Source: Rhyacophila brunnea (Eukaryota > Arthropoda > Insecta > Trichoptera > Rhyacophilidae). Taken from it: DNA of 64,000 nucleotides. A program made the translations under genes and the position numbers. The DNA lies in assembly GCA_022495005.1 (NCBI GenBank), contig JAGYXB010000974.1, positions 418,246 through 482,245 on the forward strand. The letters are read 5' to 3'. The first letter of the stretch is position 1; the number at the start of each line of letters is the position of its first letter. This document shows positions 49,224 to 58,722 of the stretch, one piece after another. The notes beneath the pieces are model-generated. The model made no database searches and was not told the origin of the DNA. It saw nothing but the letters and a program-made list of their open reading frames with translations.

Positions 49224-49381
49224 GCAGCTCCGAATACTAACAAGGACTTAGCGTGAAAGTTACGAACTTCCCCACGCCTAAATTAGCAACGCTTTCTTCA
49301 TTTTGCAGCTCCGAATACTATTAGGGGCTTAGCGTGGAAGTCAAGGACTTCCCCATGCCCTAATTAGCAACACTTTCTTCG
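49224..49381 (-). repeat. Two tandem copies of a hairpin module
   Basis: gcagctccgaatact begins each copy (49224 and 49305), followed by a gcgtg...cacgc-type stem-loop (49251-49277 and 49332-49358) and attagcaac. A third copy lies at 50341-50409. Stem bases differ between copies in a pairing-preserving way. Confidence 0.75.
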
Positions 49382-49395
49382 TTTCGCTCTCCCCG

Positions 49396-49772
49396 AAGAC
49401 TTATTTCTTTTTCGCTTCGAGAAAAGACTTGTTTGCTTCGATAATAGACTTATTTCTTTATCGCTCCTCTCGAAGACTTGTTGTTTGCTTCGATAATAGA
49501 CTTATTTCTTTATCGCTCCTCTCGAAGACTTGTTGTTTGCTTCGATAATAGACTTATTTCTTTATCGCTCCTCTCGAAGACTTGTTGTTTGCTTCGATAA
49601 TAGACTTATTTCTTTATCGCTCCTCTCGAAGACTTGTGGTTCGCCTCGATAATAGACTTATTTCTTTATCGCTCCTCTCGAGGTCTTGTTGCTCGCTTCG
49701 ATAATAGACTTATTTCTTTATCGCTCCTCTCGAAGACTTATAGCTCGCTTTAGTTAGAGACTTATTGGTCGC
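49396..49772. repeat. 52-bp tandem repeat array, about 7 units
   Basis: The unit acttatttctttatcgctcc plus tctcgaagacttgttgtttg plus cttcgataatag starts at 49448, 49500, 49552, 49604, 49656 and 49708, with a decayed unit from 49760 and a partial one upstream. The middle units are nearly identical and the outer ones diverged. It ends directly at the stop of the basic ORF (49786-50328). Confidence 0.95.
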
Positions 49773-49785
49773 TCTAACTAGAGAC

Positions 49786-50328
49786 TTAGCTTACAGGCGA
49801 TGGCGGTAGCGATCGCTTGGAGCGACGCTTACCTGATCGGCCTATACGCTGATACTGACGTTTGGGGGGCGCATTCCGGATGGGGGCGTCTCGTAAGACT
49901 GCGTCCAACACATCCCGCCACTCGCCAAAGGTAGTACCTTGATCTTTGCTCCCGGGCGTCGGGAGGTCGGTCCGCGCAGGGCGCCGCCCTCCCAATCGTC
50001 CCATCCTCCTAAATTCTTTCTTGGGGGGCGCTATCTTGATGGGGGCGTCCCGCAGGACTGCGTCCAACGCATCCAGCCTCTCGCCAAGGTTCCTCTCTTC
50101 ATTAGATATTGTCGAGTCAACAATTCTTTCCACTTCAGCTTCTCCATCGCTAAGTTCGGAATCAGTTCCTGAACTCGCCAGTAGTTCTTCCCGCGCACAT
50201 TCCTGCGCATCCATACGACGTTCTGACAGGGCGTGCACTCCCTCGTCTCTGTCGTTGGTAGCTTTGGAAAGCGGCGTAGGTGATACCACCGGGTCGTCTG
50301 CTCTTTCATTAGCCAGATTCTTCTCAAA
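49786..50328 (-). CDS. Basic protein with internal duplication, LTR-element ORF
   Basis: The minus-strand frame is open from just after a TAG at about 50329 to a stop at 49786. Its first ATG is near 50214; the open stretch above it has no ATG, so it may start internally, by frameshift or by splicing. The N-terminal half is acidic (SGTDSELSDGEAEVERIVD). The C-terminal half holds two copies of a unit of about 35 residues, LDAVLRDAPIKIAPPKKEF with RMGRLGGRR, and LDAVLRDAPIRNAPPKRQY with RIGRSGKRRSKR. The end is arginine/serine rich, as in nucleic-acid-binding tails. I do not recognise a family. It follows the 532-codon frame by about 37 bases in another frame and is followed by the tandem array. 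Confidence 0.6.
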   Translation of the reverse strand, partial: FEKNLANERADDPVVSPTPLSKATNDRDEGVHALSERRMDAQECAREELLASSGTDSELSDGEAEVERIVDSTISNEERNLGERLDALDAVLRDAPIKIAPPKKEFRRMGRLGGRRPARTDLPTPGSKDQGTTFGEWRDVLDAVLRDAPIRNAPPKRQYQRIGRSGKRRSKRSLPPSPVS

Positions 50329-50340
50329 CTATTTCGCACC

Positions 50341-50409
50341 GCAGCTCCGAATACTAGTAAAGGACTTAGCGTGGAAGCCATGCGCTTCCCCACGCCTTAA
50401 CTAGCAACA
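50341..50409 (-). repeat. Third copy of the hairpin module
   Basis: gcagctccgaatactagtaa then a stem-loop at 50369-50395 (gcgtggaagc / gcttccccacgc) and taactagcaac. It overlaps the 3' end of the upstream reading frame, which stops at 50366. Confidence 0.75.
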
Positions 50410-51964
50410 CTCTCTTCGCTATTAATTTAAAATATATCACACTTATCACAGATATGTATATCACGCTTATCATAATCATGTATACCAATTTAACACTAGT
50501 ATTCAAAGCACTCTTATTACTAACATTTTTATCAAGTTTAATATTTAAATCTTTATGAGGTAAACTATTTTTATTACGTGCAATTGCAGTAGTTGGTAAT
50601 TTCTCTTCACCCGGCGCATCCAACGTACTACCTACAATTGTCCACGTACTTCTGACTACGCTATTTGGACGGTCTGCAGTCGTTACAGATGGTAGTGTCT
50701 TTTGACACGCCGCAAAATTCTGTCCCCGACTACACCTGTCCCTAGGATCTAAAATATTTACAGAACCGAGAAAATCCGTAGAAATTTTGCTTTGTTGGTT
50801 ATGGGCAGCCGTAGCTGAGTCCCATAACTCTTGTTCTCCGTTATTGAGTATATCACCGCCTTTGAGACGATGATCATACACAACAACTTTTTCGTCATTA
50901 TATCTAGCTTTATCTATATACATTAAGTTCATATTTCTTAATTCAAACTTAACACTATCAAAATTAATCTTATTAAGCTTAAGTAACTTATTTTTAACAT
51001 TCTTAATACTAAAGGACTTACATTTACTTGATTTTTGTTTAAGATAACGATTATAGTCATCTAATGCTATGAGCTCTTCTTCATTAAGTTTATTTCGCCT
51101 TAATTTACCGAAGGTATTAATGTTTTGTAGTCGACGATTAGTTCGACTTTTCCTAATAATATTCTTAACGTCAGCCTCGTGGGGTCTGTTCGCTAATTTA
51201 AAAGGTAAGTCCCTTCCTAAAGTTTTGTTGCTCGATTGCAACGACGATCGACTATCTAAACTACATACATCGCTATTAATATCAAGTAAACTGCCAGATT
51301 CGGCTTTAGTATAGTTAGTACTATTAATATTTTTACACAAATGGTTAGCGGAAGCACAATAATTCGTTAAATTATTTGTTACAAGAGATCTGTCGTCAGT
51401 ATCGACGAGACTACAGTTACTTACGTTTGCCGATGTTCTCAGCACACCAAGAGCGCCACTGCTTACGCCTTCGCCGCATCCACTGCTAGCTGTCTTTAAC
51501 GGCTTATCTTCATAACCTTCTTCCTTGCCGCCAACATTTATTTCATAACTCCCTAATTCTAATTTATCTAAAAACTTTTTATATTCTATTTCGCCGCCGG
51601 TAAAAGGATTAAAATTTTCTACTATTTTACTAGCAGAATTCTTAATATCACGTTTGCGATGTTTCTCCGGTCTTACGCTATTATCCTTTACAAGTGGACC
51701 TGTACAAAGATTAACTTGGTTACTGGGGCCAGCTTCGACCTCACAGTGAACCTTAGGGTTAAATGATTTCACCGGAAGGGCGTCCTTCAGTTCACTTTCA
51801 CAGTTAACCCTATTCGCCAGAAGAGCGTCTATGTCACTAGCTAGAACTCGGCTGAACGGCGTTCGAGGAACGTTCGTGTCACCTTCTTGAGTCTTCTCTT
51901 CGGCGGTCCGCCAGTGTTCGTCGTCTTGGAGCCATCGACGATCAACCCGGTCCGCGAGCCGTCT
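50366..51964 (-). CDS. 532-codon ORF in gag frame after a UGA, with C-terminal membrane segment
   Basis: This frame is in phase with gag and directly follows its TGA (51967-51965). It has no other stop until 50366. It starts RRLADRVDRRWLQDDEHW; the first stretch is charged, the middle is serine/asparagine/lysine rich, with possible N-glycosylation sites (for example NLTN, NINSTNYT). Near the C-terminus VYMIMISVIYISVISVIYF forms one clear hydrophobic segment followed by a short basic tail. It occupies the place of pol, but I see no protease, reverse transcriptase, RNase H or integrase motif. It could be made as a gag-readthrough fusion, be an env-like or accessory protein, or the UGA could be a disabling mutation. 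Function unknown. Confidence 0.6.
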   Translation of the reverse strand, partial: RRLADRVDRRWLQDDEHWRTAEEKTQEGDTNVPRTPFSRVLASDIDALLANRVNCESELKDALPVKSFNPKVHCEVEAGPSNQVNLCTGPLVKDNSVRPEKHRKRDIKNSASKIVENFNPFTGGEIEYKKFLDKLELGSYEINVGGKEEGYEDKPLKTASSGCGEGVSSGALGVLRTSANVSNCSLVDTDDRSLVTNNLTNYCASANHLCKNINSTNYTKAESGSLLDINSDVCSLDSRSSLQSSNKTLGRDLPFKLANRPHEADVKNIIRKSRTNRRLQNINTFGKLRRNKLNEEELIALDDYNRYLKQKSSKCKSFSIKNVKNKLLKLNKINFDSVKFELRNMNLMYIDKARYNDEKVVVYDHRLKGGDILNNGEQELWDSATAAHNQQSKISTDFLGSVNILDPRDRCSRGQNFAACQKTLPSVTTADRPNSVVRSTWTIVGSTLDAPGEEKLPTTAIARNKNSLPHKDLNIKLDKNVSNKSALNTSVKLVYMIMISVIYISVISVIYFKLIAKRVLLVKAWGSAWLPR

Positions 51965-52810
51965 TCATGGCTCCTTTCTGGTCTGCTGAGCTGCTTGCCT
52001 GTCTGGGCAATCCTTGTTTTCATGGAAGCCAGGACAATGTTGACAGCGCCTTTGTCTGGCACCGCCTCGCTCTTCAATGCGAGGACGTGGGCGGTACGCA
52101 GGTCTTTCTGAATCGTTTTGCTGGTCTGATTGCCGTGGAGGCCTTTTATCAACAGCCTCCGTGGTCTTATCAGATTTCATGTTAGTCTCTTGTACCGAAC
52201 GCGGCTTCTCGCGCCAAGTATTTTGCTGAGCGGGCCTCTTTTCATTGTTCGCCTTGACGGCATTTGCTGGAGATGGCACGGAAGCCAATGCCGATTTCAA
52301 TGGTCGAAGTGTATGAGCTACTTCAAGCAGCTCGTCCATCGTCTTCCATTTCTCTTGATTAACCCTTATCTGATCGCTCACGGTGAGTAGGTCATAAAAG
52401 GTTGAAGCCAGGGTTTCCGACTTCATCTCCGGAAGGAGTACCTCGGCTAATTCCATCTTCTTCAGGAGGAAACCATAAGCTCCCTCTTGAGGTCCTTGCT
52501 CTTTATGTTCGAGCTCCGTTCGTTGAGCACGACGTCTTGAAGGCGATTCGAAGTGCTCTTTCAGGTCGTTACTAAACGACCGCCAACTGTCTGATGTGTC
52601 AATATTCTTGGCCCAAGTCTTGGCCTCTCCTCTGAGCTGACGTATAGCCAACTCTGTCCAATTCTCAGCTGGGTACTTCACAGCTTCGCAATATTCTTTG
52701 CAGCGTCGGAGAAAAAGCTCAACGCTCTGCTTTGGGCTACCCTCATAGGTGGAATGGAGTTCCGGCTTAACATGGCACGGGGTACATACGGCTGGTTCTG
52801 GTGGTGCCAT
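51965..52810 (-). CDS. gag: Gag polyprotein of a non-autonomous LTR retrotransposon
   Basis: From the first ATG (52810-52808) the product has 281 residues; the same frame is open upstream into the LTR edge, so a non-ATG or spliced start is possible. Residues around 50-150 fit the Retrotrans_gag capsid family: NWTELAIRQLRGEAKTW, then WRSFSNDLKEHF and LLPEMKSETLASTFYDLL. The C-terminal quarter is basic and proline rich, ending in a zinc knuckle CQHCPGFHENKDC (C-x2-C-x3-H-x4-C, one residue short of the usual x4 spacing). Gag of this type assembles particles and packages element RNA in the cytoplasm. It ends with TGA, after which the same frame continues 532 codons. Confidence 0.8.
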   Translation of the reverse strand: MAPPEPAVCTPCHVKPELHSTYEGSPKQSVELFLRRCKEYCEAVKYPAENWTELAIRQLRGEAKTWAKNIDTSDSWRSFSNDLKEHFESPSRRRAQRTELEHKEQGPQEGAYGFLLKKMELAEVLLPEMKSETLASTFYDLLTVSDQIRVNQEKWKTMDELLEVAHTLRPLKSALASVPSPANAVKANNEKRPAQQNTWREKPRSVQETNMKSDKTTEAVDKRPPRQSDQQNDSERPAYRPRPRIEERGGARQRRCQHCPGFHENKDCPDRQAAQQTRKEP

Positions 52811-52908
52811 TTTTTGTTTGGGAGCCGACGTGCTTACTTGCAAAAATGAATCCTCTTCGGGGAATACTTGCGCGTTTTGCAAGCCTTCTTCCAATATAAA
52901 AAGCCTTT
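52811..52908 (-). other. Leader between 5' LTR and gag ATG
   Basis: The reading frame of gag is open through this segment without an ATG. A tggaagaaggcttgc stretch (minus strand, 52893 downward), about 15 bases from the LTR edge, is the only TGG-starting candidate for a primer binding site. I could not match it to a tRNA. Confidence 0.4.
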
Positions 52909-54008
52909 CTTTTCGGACGAATATTATTACGAGAAAATACTATAATATTATACTTAACATTTCAACTTAAATATATAAATGCTTAATCCTAACAAGATGT
53001 TATACACGAACAGTTACTAACTTATTTAATCTTGCATAGTGACTTTTATATAGTAATATGGATGTAACCTTGAATCTATTTTTACCTCGCGAGCCAGCAC
53101 AGCTGGGCCGTAAATTCTAGTCGGACAGAATTCAGTTAAAGTTCAAGGTCACACGCCAATTTGTATTTTTAGTTGCAGTATTTAATTCTTTTATTTACCC
53201 AAGATGCGATTAAGATTTATTATTATTTATGGGTAGAAACCCATCTATACCAGAATCTTAAGTTTTTCCAATTGTTACTTTTACAATATTCATTATAGTC
53301 AGTGAGTTATAGCATTAACAAAATCTATAATTATAATTACGCGTCTATAAATATAGGTACGCGTTTACAGTATTTTTATAACAGTAGTTAGCTTCTATCT
53401 TGTATTGATAACATTAGTATAAAAAATTCTTTATTCACAATTATACAGTATATAAATTTATAAATATTCAATTTTCTTTTCCAATTTTCATACACTTCCA
53501 TTATTGCTATAAAAGTTATTGAAGCATGTACTTGCTAAATTTTACGTAAACAATCTCTTCCATAACTTATTTTCTAAGTTTAATGGAGATTTCCCGGAAA
53601 TTTATATTAAAAAATACATCGCGCCGATATTTCACGACGTGACATTTCGAGGTCTGTGGTCACAGCGTTCCAATTACACTTGAGCAGTCTCGATTCTCTG
53701 AGGCGAAATTTTTTACGTAAAATTTTATTACATTTACAAAGAAAAGGTTAACAACATACATTTTACTTCCTAATACTAAACGATTACGCTAATGGTTACC
53801 TGTTCATGGTCTTTTTGACCATTTCTTCTCTGCTTCTTCCATAATTTAGAACCATGGGACTTATATATCCTGTCTGAACCGTGTCGTGAGGTTGTCGCAT
53901 GGCTATTGAGAAGTAGAATTGACTACAAGGCTAGATTTGTATAGTTATGTCGTTAAACCATACTCTGCCACAAACACTAACTGAAGGTCGGCGTTTTTGT
54001 TCGTGTCA
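52909..54008 (-). repeat. 5' LTR of the non-autonomous LTR element
   Basis: It is a direct copy of 47543-48643, on the minus strand starting tgacacgaac at 54008. Differences include single substitutions and a more diverged patch at 53675-53705 and 53824-53850. It should contain the promoter; no TATA box was fixed. Confidence 0.8.
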
Positions 54009-55212
54009 TCGCGCAGGTTCATGGAGAGACTAGGGACGTGACGCCTGAAAGATATCGTGAAACAACAAGAGGTACTTCCGAAGTGTAACCATCTATAAAA
54101 AAAAAAGAAAGGGAAAAGGATACTTATTGTAAACATCCATCCTATTACCTGTGGGAGAGCCGTGCCGCCGTCAACGAGCCTGGCCGTTGTACCGCTATAC
54201 GATGCCTTGCCCGCAGTAATGGGAACAGATGGAGACACAGTACCTGTCCATCTATGAGGTGATACTCCAGAGACCAGCAGATCAGTGGAAAACTTTCCAC
54301 AGGAAGATATCCGCTGCTCGGAACGAGCCTGGCTCAATAGTAACGCCACTACCACGCCCTGGTTGCAAAGGCAGACGACGCCAAACGAGGTACGCTCCTA
54401 TTGCGCCAGAAGAAGAAAAACGTAACACGAAATAATAATTCCGAACGAGGGCCAAACGTCTACAAATGTAGCCCCTAGGAATACAAAAGAAAGATTGGAA
54501 AGCGCGAGAGTCAAAGACTGCAGCTTCGCGACCCCTCCGCTGACTAATAAAAACGAATAAAATAACAAGAAACCCTAATTAAAACAAAGTAACACAAAAT
54601 AAATGTACTACACTGAAATTAAATCAAACTCTGACCTATTCAAAAGTATCGCGAAAGCATTGCTTTGAGCTGAAAATAATAATCCAAAATAAATATATAG
54701 AATGATACGTAAAAATAGAGCTAAAGTATAGAGTTTTATGTTAGAATAGTTAGATTGTAGTTGAATTTTTTTATAAACTGTTTATCATGCCATGTACTTA
54801 ACGGATGAACAAGGAATTGGATGGGTGGCCGATGAGATCAGGGCGTGCCTTTCGACTTTAATCCAGATGGGGCGAATGATACACCCCTGTTACAGGCGGG
54901 CTTCTCCCGGTGTAAAATAATCATTTAGTAGCTTAAGTCGAAGCGTAACCCTGACCTCTAGAAACGGCTTCATAAAACATCTAATCTGATTCCTTGCTCA
55001 ACCACGTAAGTATTTCTTTTTAATTTAAAAAGTAAAAATGATGATGGATGAAAGAGATAATTTTAAGACTAAATATAAGTATTTAAATATAATAAATTTT
55101 GCCGCGCTTGCCGGCAACGTAAAAATCCCTGCGCGCCTGCGCCGAGGTGGTCCTCGTGATTCGTCAAATCAAAATCAGGCGATAAAATTTGGCCAATCAC
55201 GAGAGTCCTTTT
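54009..55212. other. Unclassified DNA right of the LTR element
   Basis: The area 54150-54440 is GC-richer, with a 68-codon plus-strand frame (54229-54435, METQYLSIYEVI...) that ends in a basic stretch. I recognise no motif. gagcctggc occurs twice (about 54176 and 54327). It may be part of another retroelement. Confidence 0.35.
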
Positions 55213-55413
55213 TGTTGGAAGGCGTAGGTACGCGAGATTTGAAAAAAGAAAAGAAAAGGCAGTAAGCGTCCCCTTTCCGATAGGTACGGACCTGACGACT
55301 ACAACTGTAAAAATCCCAAATATAATTTGTAAAACTAAAAATTAAGAAAATGTAAAATATAAACAATATCACGTTACGAGCACGAAGGACTGTGTTTTAT
55401 TTACACTCCAACA
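55213..55413 (+). mobile_element. Short LTR, BEL/Pao-like
   Basis: It begins tgttggaaggcg and ends ctccaaca: the 7-bp ends tgttgga/tccaaca are perfect inverted repeats, as in BEL/Pao LTRs. No second copy is in the window and no target duplication is visible. A tggatccgggg motif 19 bases downstream could be a primer binding site, which would make this a 5' LTR remnant rather than a solo LTR. Confidence 0.5.
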
Positions 55414-55434
55414 GTTTGAAATTATTTTTTTGTG

Positions 55435-55488
55435 GATCCGGGGTTCGATGGACACCTGAGCTAGCCGCTGGAACCCCGGGGATCTCAT
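55435..55488. repeat. GC-rich hairpin
   Basis: gatccggggttc and gaaccccggggatc pair across a loop of about 26 bases. It sits just after the short LTR and may belong to its leader. Confidence 0.55.
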
Positions 55489-56188
55489 ATACTTGCAAGA
55501 TTTTCTGAAAATTCAATTTACTACAGATTTTTTTCAGTTATTAAAGGCATCATATTTAAATCGTGACATATTTTTTATTTCAATTTTTTTGTTCCTAGCC
55601 AACATAAATGTGCAATTGTTCATGTAAATACAGGCCACGACAGTAACCGTAGCAATAATCCTATTTACTGTATCTAATACTCTAATAGCTGCACACTCGA
55701 AGAATTCTCATATGTGCATGTTCAACGTTCAATTATTGTTTCACAATGTTATGTACCAGTGATGTGTGGTCCACAGATACTGAAGATGCGGCACATTCTA
55801 AGATATTCATATATTATTCAATAAAGAAACCGCTAAACTACAATTTTTTTATTAAAACCGGTGGAAATGAACCAATATCATTATGAAAATATATATAATA
55901 TTAAATATTATGGACAAAATATTTACTATAAGTACCTACCTGTATATTATTACTGTGTAACAATGTATGAAATCCGTGAGTCCGCATGACGCAAGCAACT
56001 CACGATTCGGATCCATGCACTTCTTAATTCCTTTCATTAGCGCATCCTTCAAGATATATTGTACATCAATCTTCTGTAGTAATATGAAGTAAGCCTGCAT
56101 AAGTGAAAAAATCTATCATTGCAAAATGATATTGCTCGATGTCTTGTATTGTTAGGAACGTGATAAAATAAACATATTTATAGCCTTG
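55489..56188. other. AT-rich intergenic DNA, no gene seen
   Basis: No supported feature was found. Confidence 0.5.
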
Positions 56189-56324
56189 CCATTATATCTT
56201 GGTTATGGACATCATAACGGTGATCTGGGGAACTACGGACCCCTTTTAGGTATAAATCTACGCACCTGACCCCCCCACTAGTCTGCGCATACAGCGCTAT
56301 AAAATCGTAGCCAAGGTATGATGG
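56189..56324. mobile_element. Small MITE-like inverted repeat (136 bp)
   Basis: ccattatatcttggttatgg at the left and cgtagccaaggtatgatgg at the right are inverted with four pyrimidine transitions. The interior is GC-richer (acctgacccccccac). No target duplication was fixed. Confidence 0.5.
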
Positions 56325-56489
56325 TTCTAACAGTCTATAGTTGCTAATTCTATTACAAAGCTTCTTTCATTTAAACAACTAGGTATAATATACTATAAAG
56401 TTTTTAGTTTATTACAAAATAATAATAGTTCGGTGATTAAAGACAGGTTTGTAACATATTATAATAAATACCCACCTAATAAAAAAAGT

Positions 56490-56552
56490 TTGTTGATGGC
56501 CGAGCGGCTTATAATATTGTGGGCCCTAGGTTTGATTCCTGGGTCGGGCAAA
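56490..56552 (+). repeat. tRNA-derived SINE head
   Basis: gatggccgagcggctta is a strong Leu/Ser-type A box and ggtttgattcctgggtcgg is the B box/T-arm. No complete cloverleaf forms. A 61-codon frame across it is incidental. Confidence 0.6.
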
Positions 56553-57167
56553 TACATATACTGTATTTCAATTTGTGTTTGGAATCAGGGGTACGGTTAT
56601 GTTCAACCATCGCATTAAATAATATGTCTTAAGTTAAAATTATATTGATTATTATATTAATTAAGGCGTCGCGAGTCACTTGGCTTCTATAAAATGGGGT
56701 GACGACTTGAAAAAGGTTAGGAATGTGTGACTTGCGGAAATAATTCTCTTTCTAAAATCACATAAAATGCGCTCATTTTCTGTTTCGAGCAAACTATTGA
56801 AATTATTCCAGTTTGGGAAAAAAATGTGGTAAGTCTATCTATGTTATTGTAGAGAATATCTATTCTACAGATAAATTCATTATCAATAGTAACTGGGTTG
56901 ATCGTCTGCTCTCCACTCTTCTCGATCTCAGTTATTCTTCCATCAAATTTGATGATTTCGAAGATCCAGAGGGTTTCGGATGAACATGTGTCCCTATCAC
57001 TTACGACAATATTTGTTCAAAGATTATTTACTCGCCGAGCTACATGCCCGGCCCACTGCCATCATCCGAGGTGTCCGGGTGCGATTATCAGTGAAGTCAC
57101 AATAATATCCATGTATATGTTAAGTCTAAAAACATGAATTCTCAGGACAGCTATTTGTGCATTTGGC
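56553..57167. other. Intergenic DNA, no gene seen
   Basis: A 79-codon plus-strand frame (56898-57137) has no recognisable motif. Confidence 0.45.
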
Positions 57168-57267
57168 TTTCTGTGGTAAATCAGATTATGTTTTTAAATT
57201 TTAGTAAAATGTTTGTAAATTCTCTACAAACTAAAACTTAAAAAACATTCCTGATTTACCACAGAAA
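57168..57267. mobile_element. Tiny palindromic MITE (about 100 bp)
   Basis: ttctgtggtaaatcag and ctgatttaccacagaa are perfect inverted ends; inner parts (gtttttaaattttagt / aaactaaaacttaaaaaac) are also complementary. Confidence 0.7.
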
Positions 57268-57789
57268 ACCATCCAACCCAGCTGCCATGAGAATTGATAT
57301 TTTTAGACTTATCTAACACATTCAAGCCATACACTCATATATTGAAGTAATTTTTCGGGGCCTGTTCTAAAAGTCTGGGTGTTGCGATTATTTTACTTCT
57401 ATTACTACTACACTACTATCATTGGACGTCATGGCCTGTTGTAGTGTTAATAAGTTCAACTAATACTACATATTGTTTTATTAAATTTTAATACAATGCA
57501 TTTCCACCAAGAATTGACGGTTAACACAATAAAAGACAAAACTTATTAACTATTTTGTATTTGTACTATATATTATTCATCTCGATTCAACTGAACTCCG
57601 AGTTGTTCCACTGTGGATCAAACTCTCCTTTGATCTTTCTTTTTATGTATAATCGAAATTTACCAAATAATACAACTGAAAATTACCTTCAGTGAGTTTT
57701 ATAACTCATTATCACTGTCTATTGAATGTAAAGGAAGGGAGGCCAGGCCGTTGGTAAGGATTTCTGTTACCCAACACTAACTGTAGACA
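57268..57789. other. AT-rich intergenic DNA, no gene seen
   Basis: No supported feature was found. Confidence 0.5.
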
Positions 57790-58412
57790 CCCACCCACAT
57801 TGAGGTGCATGTCGCGGACTATCATGTGAACTCACGGCGATAAAAATGTCTATGGTTTCATCTTTTTGCAGAATATTTTGTACGTGCACCATCTCATAAA
57901 TTCACTGAATAATGACACTGATGAAGAGTGCCTACTATAAATGTATTAAATTTGAGTTATTAATAATTATTCATGCTAATTTCAATTAATTTTAACAGTT
58001 TCTATGTGTGCGTACGTAAAAATACATGCAGCATGACATTCATAGATAATAGAACACAGCCTGCAGACCATAGAAAATACATAGTGCCAACTGCTAAAAA
58101 CAAAAAAGAACGTCGGTTTGACAGTTTGACGTGACATTCGAAGAGTGCAGGCATGTGGAATATGATAAAAACGTTCAGAACGTCATGCAGGTGCCGATGC
58201 AGTAAAGTTCAACGTGAAGTGTGCTCATTCTCGTTTTAATGATTACGGCAGATTTTCTCAACTGACAATGTTCGTTTAAAGGTTCAAAATGTGTTACGGG
58301 AAGGAGCATTAGTCTGATAAGATTTTAAACATCAGGAACAATGACATTACACACTTTTTTCCCGTAGCGGCAGCCCGTGACAGCAGACGACAAGCACCTC
58401 AATGTGGGTGGG
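57790..58412. mobile_element. Non-autonomous DNA element with cccacccacattgagg ends (623 bp)
   Basis: cccacccacattgaggtgc (57790) and gcacctcaatgtgggtggg (to 58412) are perfect 19-bp inverted ends; similarity continues for a few bases (tgtcg / cgaca). No target duplication is obvious and no transposase frame is present. Confidence 0.7.
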
Positions 58413-58722
58413 CCTTAAAGGGCTTAAAAATGAGATTGGTATAAACAAATGAGTTTCAATACAGTCCTTTATTTTTTTAATATCTATAAATAATACAATA
58501 ATATTAATTAAGTTTGAGGTGTACATATCCATGCTTTAAACACAGTGTTGCAAAATATGTTATTTTTTTTGTAGTCTTTTGATACAGATGGTAAATAAAT
58601 CTTTCCATATTGTATGACACCAAGCCAAGATAAAAATAAATAATATGAAAGCATGAAGATTCACATCACAATAATATTGATTAAATTTAAGTTATTATAA
58701 TTTGAAATGGTTAAGTCGTTAT
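58413..58722. other. AT-rich intergenic DNA, no gene seen
   Basis: No supported feature was found. Confidence 0.5.

Larger units (their letters stand above)
47543..54008 (-). mobile_element. Non-autonomous LTR retrotransposon with gag and unknown ORFs
   Basis: Two direct repeats of 1.1 kb (47543-48643 and 52909-54008) bracket a 4.3-kb interior whose reading frames are all on the minus strand. By eye the repeats differ at roughly 30 positions. Minus-strand order: 5' LTR, gag, in-frame UGA, a 532-codon frame, a second frame, a 52-bp tandem array, polypurine-like tract, 3' LTR. No DTG protease, YxDD reverse transcriptase or DDE integrase motif is visible, so replication would need enzymes from another element. 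Gag resembles the Ty3/gypsy-type Retrotrans_gag family. No target-site duplication is evident at 47543/54008, so the ends may have been altered after insertion. Confidence 0.85.

Noticed and set aside
49939..50404. Plus-strand frames of 77 and 152 codons opposite the basic ORF
   Set aside because: They mirror the minus-strand repeats; the element's gag, polypurine tract and LTR start all point to the minus strand.
51841..52152. 103-codon minus-strand frame overlapping gag
   Set aside because: It covers the gag zinc-knuckle region in another frame. Because gag and the long downstream frame are in the same phase, no frameshift through this frame is needed.
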